Both the position numbers and the translations under genes were made by a program. Shown one piece after another: positions 21,430 to 31,827 of a stretch of 64,000 bases of DNA. The notes beneath the pieces are model-generated. The model ran no database searches and was not told where the DNA came from. It saw only the letters and a program-made list of their open reading frames with translations. The stretch spans positions 147,186,917-147,250,916 of the forward strand of contig NC_053391.1 of assembly GCF_905171765.1 (NCBI RefSeq). The letters are read 5' to 3'. The stretch's first letter is position 1. The number at the start of each line of letters is the position of its first letter. The stretch is from Bufo bufo. Lineage: Eukaryota; Chordata; Amphibia; Anura; Bufonidae.

Positions 21430-22110
21430 ACGTATACTTTTTTTAAATTTATGTAAGTTTTACACAATAACAGCTTTTTTAAAACAAAAAAAATTATGTT
21501 TTAGTGTCTCCATATTCTGAGCCATGTTTTTTTTTATTTTTTAGGCGATTGTCTCAGGTAGGAGCTCATTTTTTGCGGGATGAGGTGACGGTTAGATTGG
21601 TGCTATTTTGGTGGGCAACGCCTTTTTGATCGCTTGCTGTTGTACTTTTTGTGATGTAAGGGGTGACAAAAAAATTGTTTATTTAGCACAGTTTTTATTT
21701 TAAATTTTTTACGGTGTTTATCTGAGGGGTTAGGTCATGTGATATTTTTATAGAGCCGGTCGATACGGACGCGGCGATACCCAATACGTATACTTTTTTT
21801 TAAATTTCTGTATCGCCGCGTCCGTATCGACCGGCTCAATTTAAAATAAAAACTGTGCTAAATAAACAATTTTTTTGTCACCTTACATCACAAAAAGTGT
21901 AATAGCAAGCGATCAAAAAGTCACACGCACCCCAAAATAGTGCAAATAAAACCGTCATCTCATCCTGCAAAAATCATACCCTACCCAAGGTAATCGCCCA
22001 AAAACTGAAAAAATTATGGCTCTCAGACTATGGAAACACTAAAACATGATTATTATTTTTTGCTTCAAAAATGAAATCATTGTGTAAAACTTACATAAAT
22101 AAAAAAAAGT
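21430..22110. repeat. Alternating-orientation copies of a 300-bp block
   Basis: The block 'aggtatcgccgcgt.cgtatcgaccggctc .. aaactgtgctaaataaa .. tgtgtaaaact' occurs forward at about 19575-19895, inverted at 21430-21790 and forward again at 21805-22100. The first two face each other across the hAT-like insertion. Confidence 0.75.
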
Positions 22111-22629
22111 ATACATATTAGGTATCGCTGCATCCGTGACAACCTGGTCTATAAAAATATCACATGATCTAACCTGTCAGATGAATGTTGTAAATAACAA
22201 AAAATAAAAACGGTGCCAAAACAGCTATTTATTGTTATCTTGCCTCACAAAAAGTGTAATATAGAGCAACCAAAAATCATATGTACCCTAAACTAGTACC
22301 AACAATACTGCCACCCTATCCCGTAGTTTCTAAAATGGGGCCACTTTTTTGGAGTTTCTACTCTAGGGGTGCATCAGGGGGGCTTCAAATGGGACATGGT
22401 GTCAAAAAAAACAGTCCAAAAACCGTATGGCATTCCTTTCCTTCTGCGCCCTGCCGTGTGCCGGTACAGCTGTTTACGACCACATATGGGGTGTTTCTGT
22501 AAACTACAGAATCAGGGCCATAAATATTGAGTTTTGTTTGGCTGCTAACCCTTGCTTTGTTACTGGGAAAAATGGATTAAAATGGAAAATTTGCCAATAA
22601 CTCTTGTGGAACACCTAAAGGGTTAACAA

Positions 22630-23543
22630 TAGGGATCGACCGATATTGATTTTTTAGGGCCGATACCGATAATTTGTGAACTTTCAGGCCGATAGCCGAT
22701 AATTTTATACCGATATTCTGGGAATTTTCATTTTTGAAAAAAAAAAATTTCCTAAACAAATCTGCTGAAAATTAATATGTTTATTGTTAACGTGTATTTT
22801 TTTTTTTTTGTAAATCTTTTTTTCATTTATACTTAATATTTTTGTGCTTTTTTTTTGTTGTTTTTTTTTTTTTAATAACTTTTAGCCCCCTTAGGGACTA
22901 GAACCCTTGTCCTATTCACCCTGATAGATCCCCAGGGGAGAGGGGATCCTGTGGCCACATGCCACCAATGAATAATGGTGGGGGGGGCGCACTGCGCCAC
23001 CAACGTTTTTAATACTGGGATGGGGGTGGGGGGCGCACTGCGCCACCAATGATTAATACTGGGGGGCTTGGGGGGGGCGCACTGCGCCACCAATGAAGAG
23101 AAATCTCTCATTAATTCATATACAGGAGGCGGGAGCTGGCTGCAGAATCACATAGCCGGCTCCCGACCTCTATGAGCGGTAGCTGCGATCCACGGCACCT
23201 AAGGGGTTAACTACCGCAGATCGCAGCTACCGCTCATAGAGGTCGGGAGTCGGCTATGTGATTCTGCAGCCAGCTCCCGCCTCCTGTATATGAATTAATG
23301 AAAGACTCCCCTTCTTTTGTCCTCTCTCCTTTAATTGGCGGCAGCAGCAGCACGGGGGGAGGGAGACACTGCTTCCTTCTCCCCTGTGCTGCTGAGGGAA
23401 CACGGAGAGCGCTGTCAGCAGCGCGTTCTGTGTTCCCAATACGTTATCGGTATATCGGCAAAATAGATACCGATACTGATAACTGTCAAAATCCTGAATA
23501 TCGGCCGATAATATCGGTAAAACCGATAATCGGTCGATCCCTA
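22630..23543. mobile_element. hAT-like non-autonomous element (TAGGGATCGACCGAT ends)
   Basis: Ends TAGGGATCGACCGATATTG and ..TAATCGGTCGATCCCTA enclose 914 bp rich in 'ccgata..tatcgg' palindromes. The flanks are GTTAACAA and GTTAACGT, a 6/8 match consistent with a decayed 8-bp hAT duplication. The centre holds the 'GCGCACTGCGCCACCAATG' module and a long inverted repeat (23120-23290). Confidence 0.7.
23105..23295. repeat. Inverted repeat 'GGCGGGAGCTGGCTGCAG', about 85-bp arms
   Basis: 'atacaggaggcgggagctggctgcagaatcacatagccggc' is mirrored by its complement ending 'gcctcctgtat'. It is homologous in plan and partly in sequence to 7718-7947 within hAT-like copy A. Confidence 0.8.
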
Positions 23544-24790
23544 GTTAACGTTTGTAAAATCTGTTTTGAATACCTTGAGGGGTGTAGTTTCTTAGATGGG
23601 GTCACTTTTATGGAGTTTCTACTCTAGGGTTGCATCAGGGGGGCTTCAAATGGGACATGGTGTAAAAAAAAAAACAGTCCAGCAAAATCTGCCTTCCAAA
23701 AACCGTATGGCATTCCTTTCCTTCTGCACCCTGCCGTGTGCCGGTACAGCTTTTACAACCACATATGGGGTGTTTCTGTAAACTACAGAATCAGGGCCAT
23801 AAATATTGAGTTTGGTTTGGCTGTTAACCCTTGCTTTGTAACTGGAAAAAATTATTAAAATGGAAAATCTGCCAAAAAAGTGAAATTTAGAAATTGTATC
23901 TCTATTTTCCATTAATTCTTGTGGAACACCTAAAGGGTTAACGACGTTTGTAAAATCAGTTTTGAATACCTTGAGGGGTGTAGTTTCTAGAATAGGGTCA
24001 TTTTTGGGTGGTTTCTATTATGTAAGCCTCGCAAAGTGACTTCAGACCTGAACTGGTCCCTAAAAATTGTGTTTTTGAAAATTTCTGAAAATTTTTATAA
24101 GATTTGCTTCTAAACTTCTAAGCCTTGTAACATCCCCAAAAAATAAAATATAATTCCCAAAATGATCCAAACATGAAGTAGACATATGGGGAATGTAAAG
24201 TAATAACTATTTTTGGAGGTATTACTAAGTATTATAGAAGAAGAGAAATTGAAACTTGGAAATGTGAAATTTTCTACCAATTTTTGGTAAATTTTTGGTA
24301 TTTTTTTTATAAATAAAAATGAATTTTTTTGACTTCATTTTACCAGTGTCATGAAGTACAATATGTGCCGAAAAATCAACCTCAGAATGGCCTAGATAAG
24401 TCAAAGCGTTTTAAATTTATCAGCACTTAAAGTGACACTGGTCAGATTTGCAAAAAATGGCCAAGTCCGTAAGGTGAAATAGGGCCGAGTCCTTAAGGGG
24501 TTAAACTCCTTCACTGTATTTGCAGCTACCACTTCTGCAGGAAGGCTATTCCATGCATCCACTACTCTCTCAGTAAAGTAATACTTCCTGATATTACTTT
24601 TAAAACTTTGCCCCTCTAATTGAAAACCATGTCCTCTTGTAGAAGTTTTTCTTCTTTTAAATATTCTTTCCTCTTTTACCTTGTTGATTCCCTTTATATA
24701 TTTGAAAGTTTCTATCATATCCCCTCTGTCTCTTCTTTCTTCCAAGCTATATTTTGAGACCAATCTTACAGACTTCCCAGCCTTTGGTTG

Positions 24791-25054
24791 TGCTATAATG
24801 AGGCATTCTCCGTAAACTCAGTTCTGACAGGCAGTGCTTTGGGTAATAATTCCTCTTCTCTGTCTCCCCTGTATGATTATTATTTGACCTGTATACATAC
24901 TGAACAGAGATACCCCATGATAACAAGCAGCTTTTAACTAGTATTATTGATAATCTTATTATTAGGAGACTTGCCAGTGCTAAAAAGTATAAAAGAAACT
25001 AGTAAACTTTTTGTATTTCGAGGCAAACTGTATTCTACCTTACTATGTTTAATA
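24791..25054. other. No gene seen
   Basis: Unrecognised AT-rich DNA between the LINE and a small Tc1-type MITE. Confidence 0.4.
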
Positions 25055-25415
25055 CAGGTGAAACTCGAAAAATTTGAATATCGTGCAAAGTTAATTTATT
25101 TCAGTAATGGAACTTAAAAGGTGAAACTAACATATGAGATAGACTCATTACATGCAAAGCGAGATATTTCAAGCCTTTATTGGTTATAATTTGATTGATT
25201 ATGGCTTCCAGCTTATGAACCCCCAAAGTCACAATTTCAGGTACCCTTTGCTCAGGGGATATGGATTAATTAGCTGACTAGAGTGTGACACTTTGAGCCT
25301 AGAATATTGAACCTTTTCACAAAATTAAAATTTTAAGCTGCATTAATGCAATTCCTTTTAATTAGCATTACTGAACTAAATGGACTTTTGCACGATATTC
25401 AAATTTTTTCACCTG
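25055..25415. mobile_element. Tc1/mariner-type MITE
   Basis: Ends CAGGTGAAACTCGAAAAATT and the complement of AAATTTTTTCACCTG, with about 35-bp inverted repeats reading through 'GAATATCGTGCAAA'. TA duplicates at 25053-25054 and 25416-25417. At 361 bp it lacks any coding region. I recognise this terminal repeat as a widespread fish/amphibian Tc1-type family. Confidence 0.85.
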
Positions 25416-26052
25416 TATATTTTTGTGCAGTGGTAAAATATATAATTTTGCATTTTCAGTGATCTTCCTCCACCTTCTCAGCAGCTCTTGCCCTGACAAC
25501 AGAAAGTAAAATGGAAGTATAACACCAGTTCCAGTGTCTGTAGGACTATTCTGAGGCCTGGCATAGAGCTATACATTCAGCATTCCTTACCAATGCCATT
25601 TTTGTGTTGTTTTCCCCTTAGCCAACTACTACCAGTTTTCCTTAACTACTCTGGTTAGTAGGACCCAGGGCTACCCCTGGGCTCTTCACTAGAGGCTACA
25701 TGGACTTGGCTGCTAGGGACCCATGTTGCGTCTGCAGAGTAAGGTAGCAGAAAGCAGGTGTAAGCTAGTATCAGACCAGACCTACCAGAATGAGCAGGGA
25801 GGGTACAAAAGAGTACTCAGCAAGCAGGGTCAAATCCAGGACCGACACAGACAAAAAGGGCAAGGGGTTAATCCAGAGATAATCTAAAGACAGTTCAACA
25901 GGAGAATCACTAGAAGCTGAATCGGCGAAGGGTTAATCCCGAAAGCGAGCCAAGGGTCAGTTCACCAGGAGTACTAGTACAGAAATTGGGAGAAGCACAG
26001 GAGCCAGGACACACATGCAATCATAGGTAAGGACAAGCAAAAAGAGTTTGAC
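25416..26052. other. No gene seen
   Basis: This contains a purine-rich tract (25790-26010) with repeated 'aggggttaatcc' and 'gagccaaggg' phrases, perhaps LTR-derived, but no boundaries are visible. Confidence 0.35.
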
Positions 26053-26056
26053 TTAA

Positions 26057-26350
26057 ACGGGTTGGCTCATGTCATACATTGATGGCATATTGCTGATATA
26101 TGGCAGTCATAGGTCCCACGTGCATGTGTGGCATTTAATCGCTATTGAAGTCTTGAAAATAGCTCAAAGAGAGCGCTTGGCTATTTTTGGAATTTCCATA
26201 GCGGTGAATGGAGGGTGGCCGCCCATGCACGACTACTCTCCATTTACTTTGTGGGTCCCATTCTGGAAATAGGTGTGGGTTCCAACTCTGGGACCAACTC
26301 CTATCTGACATTGATGGCATATTCTAACAATATTAAATGAGACTGCCCCT
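26057..26350. mobile_element. TTAA-type MITE
   Basis: TTAA is at 26053-26056 and 26351-26354. The internal block 'acattgatggcatatt' occurs near both ends in the sense consistent with inverted subterminal repeats, and 'ccatttactttgtgggtccca' sits near the centre. Related to the 'gatgacctatcc' foldback family. Confidence 0.55.
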
Positions 26351-26354
26351 TTAA

Positions 26355-27430
26355 ATCCCCTGCCTAGCTCTGGGATTGAACACCAAGCCATGGACTTGAT
26401 TGGTCTGGCATCCACACTCATTGATCTGTCGACCACCTGGAGCTTGGCTGGTTGGCATAGCAATCCTCCTGGCACAGGATTGTGGTTAGATAAGTTCCTG
26501 GCAATAAGCCTCTGTTCACATATGCATTGTGGCTTTTGTTCATACTGGAAGCCATGATGTGTTTATCTTATGATGGCTGCATGGGTATATAATGGAGTCA
26601 GGATTCCATCTTTTAGCTTAGAGGAAATGCCCAGGTTCCTAACTGCCCCGCTCACTAGTTACAGGAGCTTACAGAGGTCATTGGAAATGATCGGTTGCTC
26701 TAACCAGCTGCTAATATCTTGATCGGTGTGGGGAGATAGATGAAGCAGTTGTCCATATTGTCTAATCAGGTTCCTACTTCATTTTCCAGCACCGGTTATA
26801 TAATGAGTGAAGTGATCTCTATGCTTGCTTTATTCGATTCCTCTTATTTTTGTCAGTGCTTATTTTATATCGATGCTCAAAATCCAGTACATAAATTCTG
26901 TAAAATTTAGTTACTGACCTGCGTATTACTTCAAGACATTCTTATCTTCTAATTCTGGGAAGTATGCTATTATTTTAATTAACTTATTTTTAGACTATAA
27001 CAGTTGAGAAGTTATCTAAAGTCTTAAAAGTTTTAATTTCTTATAAAACACTTCCTTGAAATATCATGATTTTTTGCAATGTCTGTAACTTGCAAAATCT
27101 CTTCAATTTATAATAGCCTCTTCAGCCTGTTCTTCTATTCTATGCCATGTTGGTCCTCATTTGGAGTACACCATCAGGAAGTTTGTGCATTAACAGTGCT
27201 GGTCACTGATTTAAGAAAGCTACTACGAATTATGGTCAAGTTACTGTAAGAAGTCCATAATATGCAATTGCAAAAAAATGTGCTTTGCCCATTAAATAAA
27301 GGCACACAATAGCTGGTTACTGACAAATCTGTTGTTTTCAAGAAAGATTACTTAGTGCGAACCAGGCTTTGATGCAAACAACTTTCGAAATACCTCTGAA
27401 TACCTCTTCTAGAGGTACATGAAGCTGGAA
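26355..27430. other. No gene or repeat recognised
   Basis: AT-rich, without long open frames or repeats; likely old unique sequence. Confidence 0.45.
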
Positions 27431-27461
27431 AAGGGTAAAAGACCTGGCTGTACATGTTTCA

Positions 27462-27560
27462 GCAGGCTTGAAAAAGGCTCTAGTATTGAGCCGAAACGTT
27501 GCACCGCACGGGTGAATAAAGGAGTTATTTATCCATGATCTATTTGAGTGCCGTTTATTT
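27462..27560 (+). ncRNA. Degenerate minimal hammerhead ribozyme-like motif with retro tail
   Basis: CTTGAAAAA, then GGCTC (27476-27480), a short loop, GAGCC (27488-27492) and GAAAC (27493-27497) follow the order of a hammerhead core: CUGAUGA, stem II, GAAAC. The first block is mutated. 'gggtgaataaaggagtt' follows, like a retroelement tail. Penelope-like elements are known to carry minimal hammerheads, so this is probably the tail of such an element. Activity is unlikely in this copy. Confidence 0.4.
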
Positions 27561-27585
27561 TCTGGACTATTATTGGGGTAAGAAG

Positions 27586-27606
27586 CCTATATCTATCTAT
27601 CTATCT
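27586..27606. repeat. Microsatellite (TATC)n
   Basis: Five consecutive TATC-type units directly precede the Tc1 relic. Confidence 0.8.
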
Positions 27607-27608
27607 CA

Positions 27609-27915
27609 TTGTCTGAGACCACCTGGATGTTCCATAATGCTTCTGATAAATGTTCTTTGGGTGGATAAGAGAAAAGTTGAACTTTTTAGCACAGTCCACA
27701 CCCACACTAAAACCTCATGCCAACCTTTATGGTATGACCTTGACTCTATCGAGATGCTTTGACTTGACCTGAAGAGGGCTATGTATGCAAGGCATCTCAG
27801 ATACATTGAAACATTTGTGGGGCCGAATTGTCTAGAATTCCTCCTCAACAGATGTTATTTCAGCTATGGGAAACATTTGGAGGAGATGATTGCTGATAAA
27901 TGGGGATCTACCGGA
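27609..27915 (+). pseudogene. Tc1-like transposase relic, third family
   Basis: Nucleotide phrases typical of Tc1 transposase genes are visible in order: 'gaccacctggatgttccataatgcttctg..aatgttctttgggtgga' (region of the first Asp), 'aaaacctcatgccaac', then a deletion and 'ctatcgagatgctttgacttgacctgaagagggct' (the [13 protein letters not shown] region with the third catalytic Glu) and 'aattcctcctcaac'. Frames are broken by stops and the second Asp region is missing. It differs in wording from the 34999 and 45308 elements. Confidence 0.65.
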
Positions 27916-28242
27916 TAATAATTTCAAGGGCTTAGTTATGCTTCTCCCTATGCTGTGGATCAGCTGCCTCGGGCAGCCATCAGTACAGGAAACATGGTTG
28001 CATCCACTGTGTAGTTTCTGGCGCTGACGTACCGCAGCTCATCGCCTATCATTTGAAAGAGAGTTGAGCTACAGTACCCCAGCATGGCCTCTACACAGTG
28101 GATGGAGCCTTCTGCTTCCGGCTTCCTTCATTGTATAGTTTCTGACACCAGCAGGAGCCAGGAACAGCTGGATAGTATGGGTGCCTGGTGTCAGACCCCC
28201 ACTGATCAGATATTGATGACCTATCCGTGAAAACCCCTTTAA
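27916..28242. mobile_element. TTAA-type foldback MITE, right end
   Basis: The right end '..ccactgatcagatattgatgacctatccgtgaaaacccct' before TTAA (28239-28242) matches the end of the family seen at 29368-29756. The left end is not resolvable. Confidence 0.45.
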
Positions 28243-29367
28243 TAGCTACATATTATTTATACCTCTGTGCATGGACGGTTTCACCATGGTATTTGTTCAC
28301 TGTTTTTCAATTGAAGTTCATGTTCCCTTCAGCTGTAATTGTACCTGCATCCGTAGAAAAATGGCAAACATTGTCACCTTTTGTTAAGCCGGTGAGTGTA
28401 AATTGCCTGCAAAACATGATCATTCTAACTCATTAGTCAGTTTACTTTGATAAATGTGCTAAGGCAGCTCTGCTTTTGAGGACATTTTCTATTATGGTGT
28501 TTGGTGTGCTTACTGGACAAGAACAAATACGAGCTGAGTGCACCCGCTTGTGTTTGTCTAACTGTTTCATTGCTTTTGCTGCATTTAGTGAACAGACCGC
28601 ATTTTCTTTTTGCATTTTATACAAATATTTAGTAAGTTGTTTAGCTACTAGATTAGCTCCTGTGCTGTGGTATGTCAGTCGTGGACTCCTGAGCATATCC
28701 AGTATGACATTAATTGCAAGTAGACTTGTATATAAAGAACCTGAAAGGTCTATTGGAGGTGTACATATAACCTGCTAGTATGTTTTGTGGACTGTGATAC
28801 TCTCAAAAGTCCACGGATCACATTGATCAATGCTTTTATGCCTCAATGGGGGTGTAAAAGAAAGTCACAAACTATGGCGCACTCTATATTTGATAAGAAA
28901 GGGGGGCAGGGCTTAGCAGGAAGAAAATGACGTAAGTTATAGCTGAAATCTACATCAGCTGCAACAGAAGTATCTGCGCCTGATCTTCCCAGCTTCACCA
29001 TCAGAAATCAGAAGGATTGAAGGGGCATGGCCTTGCCAATTACATGGGCGATTACTCTCTGGGACACAGCACAGACGAAAAGATCTGACTGCGAGCAAAT
29101 GGACATGGCATCAGAAGAATTTGGAGAGAGGAATGGATGGGGTCACGTGAGTGCGTTCCAGATCTGGCCCTAGGGACAGAAATGGTACATCACAAAGTGA
29201 AAGATGGCGGCACATTAGAGAGTTAATGAAAGCTGGTTTCTGTATCCTGGAAAACGCCCTAAGGCACAGAGTTTATTTCTTTGTTTTTTGTTTAGTTTTT
29301 TCACGTGCACACTAAAGTCCCCATACTACGCACTATGCTTCTTGAGATTATCTTTGGCACTGTTCGT
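28243..29367. other. No gene seen
   Basis: The open frames around 28442-28778 on both strands are short and without recognisable domains. Otherwise unremarkable. Confidence 0.4.
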
Positions 29368-29756
29368 GGGGTTGTGCAGGGGTTTTATATTAATGACCTA
29401 TCCTCGGAATCCTCACTATCTGATCGGTGGTGGTCCTGCACCAGCACCCCTGTCAATCAGCTGGTTGAGGAGGAGGAGCCACTTCTTCTTCATTACACTG
29501 CCGTTGTCTCGGAAGGAAGTGTAAGTACAAGTACTTGCTCCTTTCATTTGAATGGAGCAGGTACTTGTAATTACACTACGCTACCACTACAGGGGAGACA
29601 ATGCGTAGTGTAATGAAGAGGAAGCAGCACTTGGATGGGTACCACCTCCTCTTCAAACTGCTGATCGGGGGGGGGGGTGCCAGTGTCGGACCCCCAACGA
29701 TCAGGCATTGAGGATCCTGAGGATAGATCATCAAAATAAAACCCCAGCACAACCCC
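29368..29756. mobile_element. Foldback MITE ('GGGGTTGTGCAGGGG' ends)
   Basis: Terminal repeats GGGGTTGTGCAGGGGTTTTAT and ATAAAACCCCAGCACAACCCC are 20/21 matched. Inner arms 'aatgacctatcctc' against 'gaggatagatcatc', and 'cattacactgcc' type blocks around 29490-29625, are also inverted. Confidence 0.8.
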
Positions 29757-30214
29757 TTTAAGACCTTTATATGTTAAGACCTTAAATCTGGACATAGACC
29801 GCTCGCCGTGTATTTGGTATAATCTACCTATATCTAATATCTATGGCCACCATCAGGATAAAATGTGATTGGCATGAGAGATTTTTTTGGCCAGTCTACG
29901 GTTTTCCCCCCTAAATAAGCAGTAGAAAAGTGTATTTCAGTCAGCGTTTACTGCATGTCTGTGGTCAATTATTGCATGCCTGTGGCAGTACATTAACCCC
30001 TTTTCTATTAGCTCCATACAGTTGCGTCGCTGTTAGTAGCAAGTTAATTCCAAGCACCATAACAGTACATTTCCTATTTTGAGGATAGGCCATCAATATG
30101 AAACTTCCAGAAAACCTGTAAAGAAACATATACAGTATAGCTATGGATCAGAATATGGAGAAGAAAGGAGAGAATAACTTTTATTCAGTATTAAAACACA
30201 AGAAAAACTGTATA

Positions 30215-30702
30215 ATCTGAGTCTGATGGGGGCTGTCGGGTCCCATCTGAGGTTGATTTGGGGGCTGGGGGGGTCTGATGGGGCTAATAGGGGCTGTCAG
30301 GTTCCTTCTGATGCTGATTGGGGGTCTGATCTGAGTCTGGGGGCTGTCGGGTCCCATCTGATGCTGATTGGGGGTCTGATCTGAGTCTAATGGGGGCTGA
30401 TCTGAGGCTAATGGAGGCTGGGGGTGTTCTGATCTGAGGCTGGGGGTTCTGATAGGAGGCTGATCTGAGGCTAATGAAGACTGGGGGTGCTGATTGGAGG
30501 CTGGGGTGTCTGATCTGAGGCTGATGGAGCTAAGGGGTCTGATTTTGAAGTCTTATATGAGGTCTGATGAAGAATGGGTGTCTGATTTTTCGGTCTGCTG
30601 TGGGTCTGAGGTCTGATGGAAAATATTTTTTTCTTATTTTCCTCCTCCAAATCCTAGGTGCGTCTTATAGTCCCGTGTGTCTTATAGTCAGAAAAATACG
30701 GT
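30215..30702. mobile_element. hAT-like right end with internal GGGGCTGATCTGAGG minisatellite
   Basis: From 30215 to about 30620 degenerate units of 'ctgatctgaggctgatgggggctg' repeat. The end '..taggtgcgtcttatag..cttatagtcagaaaaatacggta' is a terminus I recognise from common hAT-type MITEs of vertebrates. The left terminus is missing. Confidence 0.5.
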
Positions 30703-31543
30703 AGTTGTTTAGATTCACTCATCAGCTTTGAGTGACAAAATGTTTGTGTATTATAAATTACTTTATACTTTTTTACTTTTGTGAACTTTTCGAGGTTGAT
30801 AAAAGAAAGTATGCCTATCGGGCCTCGTCGGTGATGAGAGGTAACAGTAAAAAAAAAATGTACTCCTATAACATAGAGGAGGTAAAAAAATCTTTTAGAA
30901 GCTATTATTTAGCACTCTTTGTAGGTAAAGCTGATATACCAGGATAAAAAAAACACAAAGTACTTAATGTAAGTCAATTGAAGTACATTTGAAAAATTTA
31001 GTGTAGTAAATAAATAATATCCACAGGATGCCATAGAGAACACAAGATGACAAAACGCTTTAATCATAAAATATATTTAAAGATTGTGTGACAATTGACA
31101 TCCTAGCCAGCCTAATTGATTCTTATCTGCAGTCAAATTGTGTTCCCGTTTTTCCGCCTATACAAATTGCCCGCCACAGCATGGACCTAGGTAGCTGACG
31201 TTTATTGCTAGTATAGATAAGCTGACAGCGTGAAAAGTGGCGCTTGTATACTGCATGACCTCTATAGCAAGAGCATTATCGGGTACTAATAGCTGTGCAT
31301 GCATGCATTGACGTAAAGAAATTAGGATCTTTAAAATAACAGAAAAGAAACCAGGTAATTGATTTTGGCTTCTATTGAACATGTGATTGGTTAGGTAAAA
31401 TATAAGTTCATGAGATACTTAAGAGGCGTCAAAATATGCTGAAATCATGGTGTATTAAAAAAATATATATATATATGTATTATATATGTCATTGTAATTG
31501 GTATATATTATATATGTCATTGTAATTGGTTTTTATCTCTACA
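30703..31543. other. No gene seen; TA-rich tandem duplication near the end
   Basis: A short duplication of 'tatatatgtcattgtaattggt' occurs at about 31482-31530. No frame is supported. Confidence 0.45.
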
Positions 31544-31827
31544 TTAAAGGGGTTATCCGAGTTATGGGAAAAAAAATAAAACCTAACAAAATTAATCAGG
31601 ATATACATATACATTAGTCAAGCTTGATTTTTGGGGGAAAAAAAAGATCTTTACACCTTTTCTAGGTTCTGTTATTGCTGTGTTTACATGCAGCAGTAAC
31701 AACAATGACTGATCTCTCCCTCATGAATATTTGTGGGAGGGGTTGATCTGACCTTCTCCTCACCCTGCTCTGCACATACTGACCTTGCATAAACGTCAAC
31801 ATCTTATATCTCACACAGGCAAAAGAT

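Larger units (their letters stand above)
18933..24500. mobile_element. TTAA-type (piggyBac-like) large non-autonomous element, copy 1
   Basis: TTAA lies at 18929-18932 and 24501-24504. Imperfect terminal repeats are CCCCTTAGGGACTTAGGGC and the complement of GGCCGAGTCCTTAAGGGG. At 5568 bp it has no transposase frame, so it is non-autonomous. The left part (18950-19430) is a run of hairpins; the middle has a roughly 300-bp block repeated in alternating orientation; the right part carries tandem-like copies of 'gaataccttgaggggtgtagtttct'. TTAA fits piggyBac or Kolobok; I favour piggyBac because of the CCC(T/C)T ends, as inference. Confidence 0.7.
18787..24790 (-). mobile_element. CR1/L2-type LINE 3' end, split by a TTAA element
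   Basis: The 3' untranslated tail is 18787-18885 and the ORF2 3' coding part is 18886-18932 plus 24501-24790. Removing 18933-24500 and one TTAA restores continuity. The repeat phrase 'aacatagaatgtgtcggcagataagaaccatttggcccatc' is the 3' end of a LINE group I recognise from frogs. Confidence 0.75.
18886..24790 (-). pseudogene. LINE ORF2 C-terminal remnant (reverse transcriptase tail)
   Basis: Minus-strand reading 24790 to 24505 gives 'YSLEERRDRGDMIETFKYI..' then 'TRGHGFQLEGQSFKSNIRKYYFTERVVDAWNSLPAEVV', the conserved region after the thumb of CR1/L2 reverse transcriptases. It ends at '..VKEF' where the TTAA insertion lies; the frame resumes at 18932 with 'KHAWDRHKAI..' and stops a few codons later. 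The catalytic FADD region is absent (5'-truncated, as usual for LINE copies). No intact protein can be made. Confidence 0.8.
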
